Program-made: the position numbers and the translations under genes
Source: Pagrus major
Taxonomy: Eukaryota; Chordata; Actinopteri; Spariformes; Sparidae
DNA: 64,000 nt
Assembly (NCBI RefSeq): GCF_040436345.1
Contig: NC_133215.1
Coordinates: 21,998,806-22,062,805 of the forward strand
Reading direction: 5' to 3'
Shown here: piece after piece, positions 10,281-21,252 of the stretch
How positions within the stretch are numbered: the stretch's first letter is position 1
Layout of the letters: each line of letters opens with the position of its first letter
The notes under the pieces: model-generated
Databases searched by the model: none
Seen by the model: only the letters and a program-made list of their open reading frames with translations
Told to the model about the DNA's origin: nothing

Positions 10281-12505
10281 TTAAAAACCTCCTTTGTTTT
10301 TGTACCACTGAGCTCTAGCAACCACATCATTGGAGTAGTCTCCACCTGAGGTTTTGGCGTCCACCTTTTCATAGGAGTCGACGTTCAGGTCCCCTGCATG
10401 GTAGGCTGCTATCCCTCCTGTAGAGACAAATACAAGTGAGTACAAAGCAAAGCAAAGTGTGGAGGCAGTTTGTCGAGTGAAACACACCTTTCAGCTGTTG
10501 CTCTTTAGTCCAGCCAGGAAATTTATTCTTTATGCGAGACGAAAAATAAATCAGGATGTCCATGGCTTGACAGAGGTGTTCCTCACTGTCCCACGCGCCC
10601 CGTGCAGTGTGTCCACCTCCGTTTGGATTAACGTCAATCTATGGAAATATTAGCTGATAAAGGTCAGATCAATGCTTGTGTATTGTAACCTGAGAAACTA
10701 CTAAGAGGAACAAGAGAAGTTGTATCCTCACCTGCATCAGCCCAAAGGTATTATACGCTTTTCTCTTTTCGTCATAGCACCCCCAGCCATCCGTCAGTGT
10801 CTTTCCAGCCCTGCTTGATCTGGAGATGAGTGCAGCAATGAGAGCTGGATGAAGTCTTTTCTTATCAGCCACATTGTTGATGATGGATTTGTAGTTGTTC
10901 ATTTCTATCAAATCACTCTCTGCCATGGCTTCAGACGCCCTCACACCTTAATAAAGGAATCAAGACGAGATCATGAATATGGCCTCTGTGCAGCTATAAC
11001 CTTGTCAGTCTTTTGATGTAGTTACACTGTAGATATGAATATATATGTAACTATAGATGGATGGATCCATGTTCACCTGAGTATTCCAACTTATCCTGCT
11101 GAGCTGTTTGAGATGAGGCACCAGTAGTTTCCACCATCATGATGTCTCCGTTAGCTGCAAATGTTCAGTTTAGTACAGTCTTTTTCATCAACACACCTCA
11201 ACATGAGCACATAGCATGAGGAACTGAAGGTATTTTCACACCATTTACAACCGCTTACTTACCGGAAAAAGATGCATCCCTCAGGTACTTGGCTGGAAAT
11301 AAATAAATAAAAATGTTGTGAATAACACTGATAACCATTAGGCGATAAGGGCATGAGTTCAGGCCAGTCAAACAGTTCAAAATAAAAATGAAAGTAAAAA
11401 TAACTTATCAAACTATAAGGTTAAGATAAGAAACTGCTTACGATGGAATAATTTGTTTTCAGTTCAGTCATCACAACATCTGACTCATAAAAACTGCAGT
11501 AAAATATCTTCTAGGGCTCTGAAACAAGCAACTATTTCTAACAAAACCCTTGTTTGTGGGCAAGGCGGGTCTAATGAAAGATACAATCAAGGTTGCATTA
11601 TGGGAAGTGTATGATCTAGTGTTTTGAGCTGCTGCACAGATTTTGGTCTTTGATATGTATCTTTCAAGCCCCCAGGCTTTATACAAGTGCAAATAACAAA
11701 CAGACCTATTAATCAATATGGTCTGGGGTTTTGTTTTGGGTTTTTTTTTGTCGGATTTGTGATAAAATGCTTCACAATTCTGAAATATCCCTGTCCAAAA
11801 AATTAAGATACTACGTTTTGATAAGTTTGATATTATCATTTCAAAGAGTTGGTTTGCAATTGAAACAGACAACAGGATGGACCAATGTGAAATTAAAAAA
11901 AAAAAGTGTTAAGTCTCTGAGTTTCAGAGAGACTAGAGATGCAGATTACAAGTGCCTGTGTGCTGCTCTTTAGTGGATAAGTTCAACCTAAAATAAATAT
12001 GAATTTAAATTATTTGGTAAGCTTATCCTTTAATGCACTTCGAGTAGTTTGATTTAGTTTGATTTAACAAATAAATAAATTAAAAAAAGTTCATGCTTTA
12101 TCCATCAAGTCGTTTCTCTTGTATGAACTAAAGACAGCCTGCTGTTTAAATGGCTTCTGGTAGATGTGGACCTCACCTCTCAGGGCTGTATTATTGTGCA
12201 TAATTTCACTTCAAACCCTTAAAGGAGTAAACAGATCTGTTGTTACACTCACTGAGGCTCTCTTTATGCGCGTTGCAGCCAATGTTTTCCAACATCTTCA
12301 CAACCACCTCCACAGCCTTGGACTCTGTGAAGGTTTTAACCAGGACATCTACGACTTCTAGACGACTCTTGTCTTCCACAGCACTCTTTCTGATCCGCGG
12401 CTCATCCCTGCGGTCCAAGATCTCGGAGCAGAAGGCCTTGAAATCATCCCGGCTGAGATCCTCCAGTGTGTCTTTGATAAGCGATTTAGCGGTTTTGGGC
12501 GGCAT
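10281..12505 (-). CDS. PYRIN-domain/g-type lysozyme fusion (predicted)
   Basis: Predicted six-exon gene, 287 aa: 12505-12253 (PYD), 11292-11263 (30-nt microexon), 11154-11077, 10946-10732, 10638-10488, 10417-10281. All junctions are GT/AG and phases match (1,1,1,0,1), with no stop. Residues 1-84 are an ASC/NLRP-like PYRIN domain ([17 protein letters not shown], later [11 protein letters not shown] and [10 protein letters not shown]), a death-fold partner for inflammasome assembly. Residues 95-287 are a whole g-type lysozyme domain. The catalytic Glu is Ser (S164 in ISRSSRAG), six residues are inserted after GWG ([17 protein letters not shown]), AYNAG is AYHAG, and the Asp97 equivalent remains (D194). 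It is therefore probably a non-hydrolytic peptidoglycan-binding domain. No signal peptide suggests a cytosolic product. Alternatives: PYD is a separate relic exon and the lysozyme starts at M100. The lysozyme half is near certain, the fusion likely. Confidence 0.7.
11263..11292 (-). other. 30-nt microexon linking PYD to lysozyme
   Basis: Flanked by an acceptor ending ttatttccag and a strong donor gtaagt. It keeps the frame (phase 1 to phase 1) and encodes [10 protein letters not shown] with the split codons on either side. It could be a residual linker exon of an ASC-like donor gene; that is inference. Confidence 0.65.
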
Positions 12506-12645
12506 CCCTGCAGCAGCTCAGTCAGGACAGAGAGACACTGCTGCTGTGAACTCAGCCTCAGCTCACTGTGGGACTGCCGCTGCAGTGGGAGTAGCCTATT
12601 TGTCTAAATCACGGGGGGTACAACCCTTAAGTTATGTACCTTTCC

Positions 12646-12653
12646 CTTATATG
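12646..12653 (-). promoter_or_regulatory. TATA-like box upstream of the PYD exon
   Basis: CATATAAG on the minus strand, about 140 nt before the PYD start codon. This spacing is compatible with a 5'UTR of about 110 nt and with the PYD exon being the first exon. Confidence 0.4.
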
Positions 12654-12719
12654 ACAGTGAATTGAGATATCCGCCCTTGACTATGACAGAACTGACCAGA
12701 AGACTCAAAGGGAAACTGA

Positions 12720-13515
12720 TCCTCATGTCTGTAAATTAAAAGCAAAAGCAATTTTTGGCCAATAAATGTACTTGAGTATCAAAAGTGAAAGATAATTAAA
12801 CATATTTGCATACCTACTACTACTGATTATTGGCCTGGTCGATTATTGGATCAGATGTAATGTTGATTTATCATAACTATAATTATATTATGGTCAAATC
12901 ATGTCTTGCTCTATGTGCTGACCTACAATGTGACCTAATGACACTTCCAGTGTGCTGTATCTGATTCTTTTACATCCTGCTGGTGGTAAATAACCACAAA
13001 ATACGTCTGTAGCTGTTAGACCTGAGCCACAGTTCCTCTTCTTATCTTTAACTCATTTTTCTTTCTGTCTTTTGTTGTATGTGACAAACTGAACCAACTT
13101 TCTGTTCAACAGAGGATAAATGCAGCACCTGTGTCAGACCTCAGACACTCACCTCAGCCGCACAGGCTCTGTCCTTTCAGCTGAGACCTGATTACTCTGT
13201 AAACTTACTCCTTCATGAATATCCAGAAAGACAGTAAGTTTTTATCCGATTGTAGATAAAGAATAAAATTTTAAAAATAATTCAAGAATGTGCTACTTTG
13301 GCTCTGATGCAGCATGAGATCTGCGAAGTTACTGTGAACTAAAGATATCAAATAAAAGTAGTGGAGTAAAAAGTACAATATTTGCCTCCAAAATGTAGTG
13401 AAGGGGATGTATAAAGTAGCAGGAAATGGAAATAGTCAAGTAAAGTACAAGTTACTCAAAATTGTACTTAAGTACAATACTTGGGTAAATGTACTTAAAT
13501 GTACTAAAGTTTGAG
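12720..13515. mobile_element. hAT-like non-autonomous element, broken
   Basis: About 12755-12795 ('tgtacttgagtatcaaaag') and 13362-13515 ('ggagtaaaaagtacaatat', 'acttaagtacaatacttgg') carry the subterminal acttaagta/agtaca motifs of abundant teleost hAT MITEs. The intervening sequence looks inserted or decayed, and clean termini were not found. Confidence 0.5.
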
Positions 13516-15240
13516 CTACTATAAAAACCACGTTAAGTCAGATAATAATGAAAATCTTCATGGATTAGATGGAAAATGTACTGTGACAAAGCTGAAAACA
13601 GGCTGCTTTTTTTGAGATCATGAAAAGCTGATTTTTTGAGATGCGTGGCTCTCACAGGACAGTGACACTACAAACATATGATGATCTTATAGAATATGAT
13701 GCCATAGGTTATCTTTGTGTCCTCAGGTGCACCCTCTGAAGGGCTCTGCCTCCTGAGCAGGATGGTTGTGAAACAGGAACCTGCAGATGGCGCCAATGTT
13801 AAGGAAATAACTGTACTGACCTAAGGCCTAAGCAAGGCTGAGATAACATAGTCTATACTGGTGTTAGTGGAGGATCAATGTTTATTTATGATTGAAAAAC
13901 ACACACTTCTTATTGACTTAATGAACTGTGAAAATAATTTAAAACTTGTAAGGTGCAAATTAAGTGTTTCAGTGGTACAACCCACACATTTTTTAGCCTA
14001 ATGAAGGTTTTCCAATTCTCATTGAACTCGTGTTGAATAGTGTGACACCCAGGTTCTCTGCTTCACTATCTTCGATGTGAAAAGTTAGGCTGCTCGTAGT
14101 GTACTTTAGGTTATTCCTGTTCTACATCTGCTAAATCCTCCCATGGTATGATGAACTCTACAAAGTAAACAGTCTGTCTAGTGTAGCAGCAGCATGGGTC
14201 GGGTCATACAGGGTCAGTGTGTGAAGAAAAGTGGGTCAGGTGAAGGTGCAGCATTATGGGAAATTGTTGGGGTCTGTAGGTCTGAAAAGGTACAGTGATT
14301 TTGGTGTAAGAGATATGTTTGGGTTTTGGATTGTTGCTCTGACAAAACCAGATTTTCAGATGTCACCTCACCCTTTCTGAGATTTTATGGAACCAGCGAT
14401 TGACTAATTGATTAATTGAGTAAATAATCTGCCAATTAATCCACAATTAAATTAGTTGCAGCTCTACCATGCATCTTTCAGTGCTGGGAGGTTTGTTCAG
14501 TGTGTAGCCAGACTGAAGTTTGTGTATTCTATTTACTTAGTCTAGTATTTACTGTGTGCTTTGACTGAAGCCCTTGCCCTCATTCCTATTTGGGAGTAAA
14601 CAGCAGACTGTGTAATGAAGTTATCCACCAGGCAGAAGCATCCCACAGGCACTTAAACCCAGCTTGTTTGGAGAGTGATGATTTAGATTGAGTGTTTTCT
14701 TCTTGTTCTCTAGTGGCCTTCAAATTACCTCACTGAGGACGGTAACAACTCACAGTATGACACAACACCTGCAATGAGTCTGCTTAACAGCATATTGCAA
14801 TATGTATATGGCAACTAAAATGTCTTTAGCCTTTAGCAGGTAATGGTATCGTAAGAACCAAAAGTAAATTATTGTATGCTTAGAATATAAAACATTAAAA
14901 GACTTTAATGTAGTTTGGATAAAATGAGTTAATAGTCAGCCGTAGAGTACCTTTTCAATCAAACAACATTAGCAGTTAACAAGTAAGACTTTATACTTAA
15001 TAGAACAACTCCTGACACTGACTGGAGTCAAGTTGGAATTGAATGTAATGCTGTTCATTGACATTAAAAGGTAGAATTTCAATCATTTTAAGGTTCATAG
15101 TTTGCTTTGTAAAGCTAATATTGGTATTTTAAAATAAAACACTGAACATTTTAAATCAAGGCCAGTATTGTGTTTCAGTTGTACTAGATGTACAATGAAT
15201 CCTGCCAGTGAACACTCGATGCAAACAAGACAAACACATT
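13516..15240. other. Spacer between the PYD-lysozyme gene and pglyrp2
   Basis: No exon seen. About 14385-14465 ends 'ttagttgcagctct', the terminus of a very common teleost MITE also seen at 43.3 and 52.4 kb. The remainder is unique-looking. Confidence 0.45.
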
Positions 15241-15260
15241 TATTACAGTTGGCCAGTGTC

Positions 15261-15266
15261 TTTATT
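15261..15266 (-). terminator. Candidate poly(A) signal of pglyrp2
   Basis: AATAAA on the minus strand about 735 nt after the stop; a second one lies at about 15240. Confidence 0.35.
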
Positions 15267-15505
15267 CTTCTGTTTGTTTCCTGTAAAATAAAAGTGGATA
15301 AATAAGATTAATGTAAAATAGGATTAGGACTTAAACATGATTGCATTTTTAAAATGATTTAATTCATAAAACAAATTTTGTCTTAAAATCATCTTGGAGA
15401 CCCAGTTCTGAATGAGCTTCAAACTATCTGACTGTCAGAATTAAAGCATGTGAGGATGACCACACAGATCCCATTTGACTTGACGTCATTCAAAGCAACA
15501 ATAAT

Positions 15506-15834
15506 TTAAAGGGTAGCGTTGCATTGTGGGTAATGTAGGCACCAGTTTTATAAAGCAGTCCACTCCTATATCACTGACTCATTATGGACAGTTTAAGAAC
15601 AATCATATCATCATTGATACAGCAGAACCAGAGAGAACACTTTTCAAAACCTGGTGCCTACATTACCCACAATGCAACTTGACTACTGAGTGATATCGCA
15701 GGAGGCAGCTTATCCAATTACATGCATCTTCCTCTGGAATTTTCGTACTACATTTTTCATATATGCAGTTGTACTTCCCAAGACCCGTAAACATCATTTT
15801 ATGTGTTAAATAGGTAGGTGGACTTATCCTTTAA
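15506..15834. mobile_element. TTAA-ended MITE, 329 bp
   Basis: Begins TTAAAGGGTA and ends TATCCTTTAA. Internal arms 'gcattgtgggtaatgtaggc' (about 15519) and its inverse (about 15655) form a long hairpin. The same family at 47174-48462 shares ends and the internal arm. TTAA ends suggest piggyBac- or Kolobok-type mobilisation; no transposase is present. Confidence 0.7.
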
Positions 15835-16000
15835 AGTAATCCTGCCCTGGAAAAGGTGGATTTGAATGAGTCAGCTACATTAAAATGATAATTTAGTCCA
15901 GAGTCTGGAGGATTAACTCATTTAAAACAATTAAAGTATTTCAAAAAGTAGCAGTAGCTGCCATACCCTGAAGATTCAGTGATGATGTTTAAGAATCCCG

Positions 16001-19000
16001 TCATTCCCTGAAATGTTCCCAGCTTCTTATTTCTGAAAAGAAGGCATCTCCAGGGCAGGTGGTGTAGTTTACCACCTGTCTGTGTCCGTGGATGGTGAAG
16101 TTGGCCATCAGTCCTCCTCCATCTACTGCACATTGGACGAGACGATGGCGCAGCAGATCCATAGCATAGCGAGAAGGCAGGGTGGTGGTGTAGTTACCAA
16201 TGATGGACACACCATACCCGATATTATTGTGCCCCCTGGTGTGTGTGCCGAGGTGTCTCCAACCTCTGCCTTCGTAGATGTAACCATCAGAGCCGACAAC
16301 AAAGCTGATAGCACAAAGATACAGAGCTTGAATAAATGCAGTGTGCAGTAACCATTCTGAAGTAAATTCAACATTATGCAAAAATTGGAATGTGATGTTA
16401 CGACACAAATAGGGCAAAATATTCAGAATCAAGGCTAAACTTGTTTGAAAGTTTGATACATCTTTAGCAATAAGTGCTCACGTGCATAAAAGACATGTAT
16501 TCAGCAGCATTCTAACAAGCACTCCCACTATCTTTAACAAGATTCGAATTATCTCTTCTTAAAGGAATAGTTTAAGGGAAGACTGATACTCGCCTAATCT
16601 CATATCTGTGTTAATTATAGACAGAAGGGACAGGACGTGATTAGCCTAGCAGAATAACTGGAAGCAGGGGGAACAGCTGGCCTGGCTGTAATCCACCTAC
16701 CAGAAGCAATTAACACATTATATGTTGTTTGTTTAATCGGTATAATGGTAACATGGGTAGTGGTTTTACATTTAACATCACAAAGCTAGCCAGTATCAAT
16801 CTTCTCAAGAAAGCAAATAGGTGCATTTCTTCTCTTTCTTCAGAGGTTGGTTACCTATATCCTATGTCACTCCACTCTCGATCTTCCTGGTGGAAACGCT
16901 GCATGGATCTCATGTTACGAGAGCAGTCTGGGAAGGATAAACAGGGCGAGGATGGCTCATAGGTGTGGTGAACGTAGAGGAACTGGAGGGGTAGAGACAG
17001 TGGGACAGGTGTACCCCGGGAGGCCTTTGCCCCCCACTGACAACGAGGGATGATTTGCGGGCAGTCTGAGGAGAAGAGGAGAGAGAATGAGGCTGAGGAT
17101 ACTAAAACAACTGCAGATTGTGTTGTGTCACACCCACAAGCTTATATTTCCAACACTCAAAACAAGCTATCCAAGAGTCACAAGAATATACACAATGACG
17201 ATGCACTCCTATATAACGAGAAAGACTATTGTACATGGGGTTTATGAACCTTGAAATTTGGGAACTTACGATGGACATTTCCACAATTTCTAACATTTTA
17301 CAGACCAAAAGATGAATCAGTTAATGGAAAAAGAGTGTGTAGTGTAATGAATAATGACAACATTCATTTACTGCAGCACTACCTTGCACCCAAGCACACT
17401 TTTAAAAAAATAATTTCATTGCTCACCCCAGTATTTGTGTACAAATGTCTGCAACCCATTCTTCACCGCCTTCCCCACACCGGTGTCCAGAGCAATCCAT
17501 TCTGTCTTCTCCAGCTTCCAGACTAATTTCAGTGTCTCCATCACCTGACTGTGAAGATCCAGAGGCTCCAGAATAGATCTAGAGATCTCCCTTCGCCTTG
17601 GACTAACATGGCTAGTCACAGCATCGAGTCCCTGCCCCTCATGCAGAGTAAAACTATAGTATCCTTTCAAAATCTCACTGAGGGCCTGCGGCTGTTCATG
17701 TGCAGATAGGTTGCTGAGGTCCATTCCCAGTATAGCTCCATCCATGCCTCCATTAATAACAGCATCAGTGGCCAGAGTGGCAGGTCGAGACAGCTTGAAC
17801 ATCTTAGGGTGGTCCACGTTGTCCCAGCAGCCGTTGGGCCCCATGCGAAAAGATGCTGGGAAGTCCTGGAGACTTTGGAAGGACAGGCCCAGCGTCCTTC
17901 CTAAGGTGAGAGGGAAGAGCCCAACAATTGGCGTGCCCTCCATCTTGGCTTTCAGTCCTGTTTCGATTCCTAGCAGTAAGGGTGCAAGAGCTACCGTGGT
18001 GCCATCTGGAGCGAGGACCACCCCTCGTTCCTCTCCGGAATCCGTCACAATGTGGTGGATAGCCTTGTCAAAGAAGCTAAAGGATGAGGCATTGAGAATG
18101 GCTGTCTCTAGGACCTCAACATCACTGAGATTATATGATGAACCCAAGAAATGGATGGTCATTTGATCATCGTGGCCAGCGGTCCTCCGCAGGGCCCTGA
18201 CCAGAGAGAGGGGGGACAGCCCAGGGTTGGAGTCTTCGACCTGCTGAACAGCTCGGATGAAGCTGTCCATGTTACGCAGGTGGACACCTGAAAACAACAG
18301 CAGGGACATTGAAGTGCAATAATGAGTCAGTGACCTTTGAGACCTTTGTTCTCATGGTTACAATGACAAATGTGAGGTACAAGTTATGGAAGAAGGATCA
18401 CAGTTAAAAGAAACCAATGTTGACTGATGGTAGACTAGACAAAAAGAAACAAACTGCAATTTCCTGCGTTTAAGTCTGATGTTTTGTTGATCCATCTGCT
18501 CCTGCCGACCTCCTCCCAACATGTACTCTGCCACTCTTTCACAATGTCACACTACTTCCTCCTGACAAACTGTTGTAATTCCTACAGCTGCTATAGCTGC
18601 TAGTCACTTTAATGTGATTAAATCTTGTTTTGCGCCATTTGATCAAATGACTGATGCTGCCTTTTTTATTAGAAGACAGTCTAAAAAAGAAATAACCCTC
18701 CACTCCTCTGCACCTAAACCCTACACCAAGCCTGCTAATAACTTTTATAAAGTCTCTTCACCTGATGTAGTTGTATGACATTCGGTTGTGTCCTTCTCTG
18801 CTCTACTACTTTGGAAGCCAATTCTATTCAGGTGAAAAACGACTACAATACAATCTCATTGATGCTTGTTGGCGGAGGTAATGGAAAACTTAGATCTCTA
18901 ACAGCTTAAGAACACAATTCAACCTGTATTTGTGATAAATGTATCTGTAAAAATAATTGATTTGTATTCAGAAAATTCAATATCATAATAATAATAATTT

Positions 19001-19233
19001 CAAAAAAGAGTCAGGGTTAGGGAATTATTACTTCAACATGACAGGTTGTCTAGAAAGAAAATATTTCTTATCAGCATACCAAAAACAAATTATGTAGACT
19101 AACTAATTTAACTCAAGATAACACAAATATTTACATATTTTGAAAAACTGAACTTACCTGCCGGCCTGCTATAAACAGTCATGAAGTAGGATAAAGCCAG
19201 GATAAAAAACAACCCCAGTCCAAATAAAGTCAT
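16001..19233 (-). CDS. pglyrp2: Peptidoglycan recognition protein 2 (amidase)
   Basis: N-acetylmuramoyl-L-alanine amidase that cuts the stem peptide from peptidoglycan; vertebrate family members are secreted. Four coding exons on the minus strand: 19233-19158, 18287-17427, 17065-16855, 16304-16001. Phases 1, 1, 2 join cleanly to 483 residues. Residues 1-22 are a hydrophobic signal peptide (MTLFGLGLFFILALSYFMTV). Residues 25-312 are the PGLYRP2-specific N-terminal region. The PGRP/amidase_2 domain begins at DCPQIIPRCQWGA (313 on). Zinc ligands expected for active amidases are present: H346 (VHHTY), H457 (HGHR), C466 (TTCPGD), with Tyr382 (DIGYS). The Cys distinguishes it from binding-only PGRPs, which have Ser. 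An upstream ATG in the same exon (19326) would add 31 residues ahead of the signal, so 19233 is preferred. It lies beside the lysozyme cluster, on the same strand. Confidence 0.95.
16560..16748 (+). repeat. Widespread teleost dispersed repeat in pglyrp2 intron 3
   Basis: 'aaaggaatagttt' start, then 'agcagggggaacagctggcc' and 'aattaacacattatatg' to 'tgtttaatcggt' are hallmark phrases of a repeat abundant in percomorph introns. Family assignment (SINE-like or MITE) is uncertain. Confidence 0.6.
18288..19157 (-). other. pglyrp2 intron 1
   Basis: 870-bp intron with gtaagt donor and ttttcag acceptor. No other feature recognised. Confidence 0.6.
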
Positions 19234-20996
19234 GTTGCTTTTTGCCTCTAAAAAACTCCCCCCAATTTTTGTGTAAAACTGAAAAACAGAATTAGGATTT
19301 CTCCAAGCTGAATGTACAAAAGACAACGTAAACAGTGAGATCCGAAGGAATGTCTATAATCAACATGCAAGCTTTCCAAACACGTAAACTGAAAAGCACA
19401 GTTGTGCTCCCCACGACTTCTGAGAGGAGTTGTGTAGGTGTATTTGTGCGTGACTGCAATGTTTGTCCCAGTAGGGATCAGAACTCTTTGTACACCGGCG
19501 GCTCCAAATATTGATTTATCCTACAGTAAGTTAAAGTGTGTGAGCAAAACAAAGTCTGCCTCTGCAAAAGGTTTATTAAACAGATACAAATACAGTAAGT
19601 GCCTTTTCTAATTATACTTGGTTGTCTCACTCTTTCCCCACGTGTTATACCGCCTTGTACAGCTACCTTTGTATGTATGTCATTCAATAAAAACAAGTGA
19701 AGTGAAAAATAAAGCAGATTTATGGTTAATGTTTACCATCTCATGTGATTTGTGCATCGACTGCGTACTCACCAGTGTCAGTGACACACTTTAGTCACTG
19801 GTGAAAACATAAAAGGTCAGCTACTGGAACATTTAATGCAGGGAAGTTATGAAAACAACAATTGTCCTGTTTTTGTCCGGATTTTGTCATTCAAGGTCTT
19901 GTTTTAAACTATCACCACTGGGCTTCATAGACATACATTCATAATAATTTGTCCCAAAGCTAAGAAAATATCCCCTTCTTAGATTTATAAATAATAACAT
20001 ACAATAGGCTACAAGGGGCAAAAGTCACAACATTTTCATTTCGAAACTAAACTTTTTGATATGATTGTAGTTCTAGTTTGAACATAATAGGTTGTGGTAA
20101 ATATCAGTAAAGTTAGTCATTAAATTAAAGAATTAATTTAAAGATTAAACAATATAAAAAATAAATGTTAAATGTAAATTAGTGTAATTAAGATTATATT
20201 AACTCACAAAAATGTATGCTTGAGATTCTACTGCACTTTGTGGGTAGTGTATGTAGGCCACTGCTTGCCATTTAAAACCCTTGTACAGTTTCTATTTCTC
20301 ATTTCTATTTCATATACTTCTAATTATGTTTTTTCCTTTACCTTTCTCTTTGTTTTTGTTCTCATGTCTGTCCTTATACTGCTGCAACATTTCTCATCTG
20401 GAGATGAATAAATAAAGTATTAGGAAGGAGTAAAGAATAAAAATACTGATGTTAAGTCAAAATTATACTTTATAAAGTCAAAAGTATTATTATTCTTTGT
20501 CAAAATTATGGCATTGATTAAGTCATACTGTTGATTTGCTATTTCAAAATGTACTAAGTCAAAGCTCTAAGTGCAAATTTTGCTGCTCCTTTAAGAGTTA
20601 AACATAAAAAGATGCAAAGTTAAAAGGCTGAGTCACAAATTATCTTATTAGTTCTCATTTCAGTTTGGTCAAAATACTTATACCTATATAGACTCATAGA
20701 CCCTTAATTCTATTTTGCCATTTTACAGTTTTTTTTGCGTGTTAGGAGAGATACAGTTGTTGATGTCAAAGGCAACCACTAAAAGTATCACGAAATCAAA
20801 CTGGCATCTGAATCTGAAAAAAATAGAAAAATATTATTAAGTCACAGTTGTATTTTCACTATCGATGAAAATATTATTAATAATATTATTATATTATTAA
20901 TAATATTATTATATTATTAATAATATTATTATATTATTAATAATATTATATTGGGGGAAAATAGAGAATCGTCTGAATTCGAAAAAGAAAATAGTG
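19234..20996. other. Divergent spacer between pglyrp2 and trappc5
   Basis: Should hold the pglyrp2 promoter and 5'UTR at its left and the trappc5 promoter at its right. AT-rich, with no third gene found. It contains the AT minisatellite at 20871-20950. Confidence 0.5.
20871..20950. repeat. 20-bp AT minisatellite
   Basis: The 20-mer taatattattatattattaa repeats perfectly at 20881, 20901 and 20921, with partial units on both sides. Confidence 0.9.
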
Positions 20997-21061
20997 GTGT
21001 CATGTGACAAAGTGACGTTTACACTCGAAACAGGAAGTAATCGCAACAACAACAAAAGCAG
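20997..21061 (+). promoter_or_regulatory. trappc5 promoter/5'UTR exon region
   Basis: Holds tcatgtgac and agtgacgt (E-box/CRE half-site-like) and an ETS-like caggaagt. A 5'UTR exon probably ends at 21061 (aagcag, then gtgcag), because the coding exon is preceded by a clear acceptor (ctctctcttcag) ending at 21235. Confidence 0.45.
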
Positions 21062-21252
21062 GTGCAGTAAGTGATCATGTGAATTGTAATTGTAGTTATT
21101 ATGGGTTTTTTCTTATCTTCGCAGATGTTATTGTGGTGTACAGCGTAGTTTACTGTGGTTAGCATTAGCCTGTTAGCCTGAAGTCCAGCAGCTTGTGTCT
21201 GTAGTTAACGTTAGCTCTCTGCTCTCTCTCTTCAGCCGCTGATTAAATAATA

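Noticed and set aside
12206-12505. PYD exon as a stand-alone PYD-only gene (99 codons to an in-frame stop)
   Set aside because: Possible through intron read-through, but the domain ends just before a good GTGAGT donor and the extra residues have no family resemblance; kept as an alternative only.
12240-12665. 141-codon open frame on the plus strand
   Set aside because: It is antisense to the PYD exon; the minus-strand frame matches a known domain.
17711-18166. 151-codon plus-strand frame
   Set aside because: Shadow of pglyrp2 exon 2, no domain.
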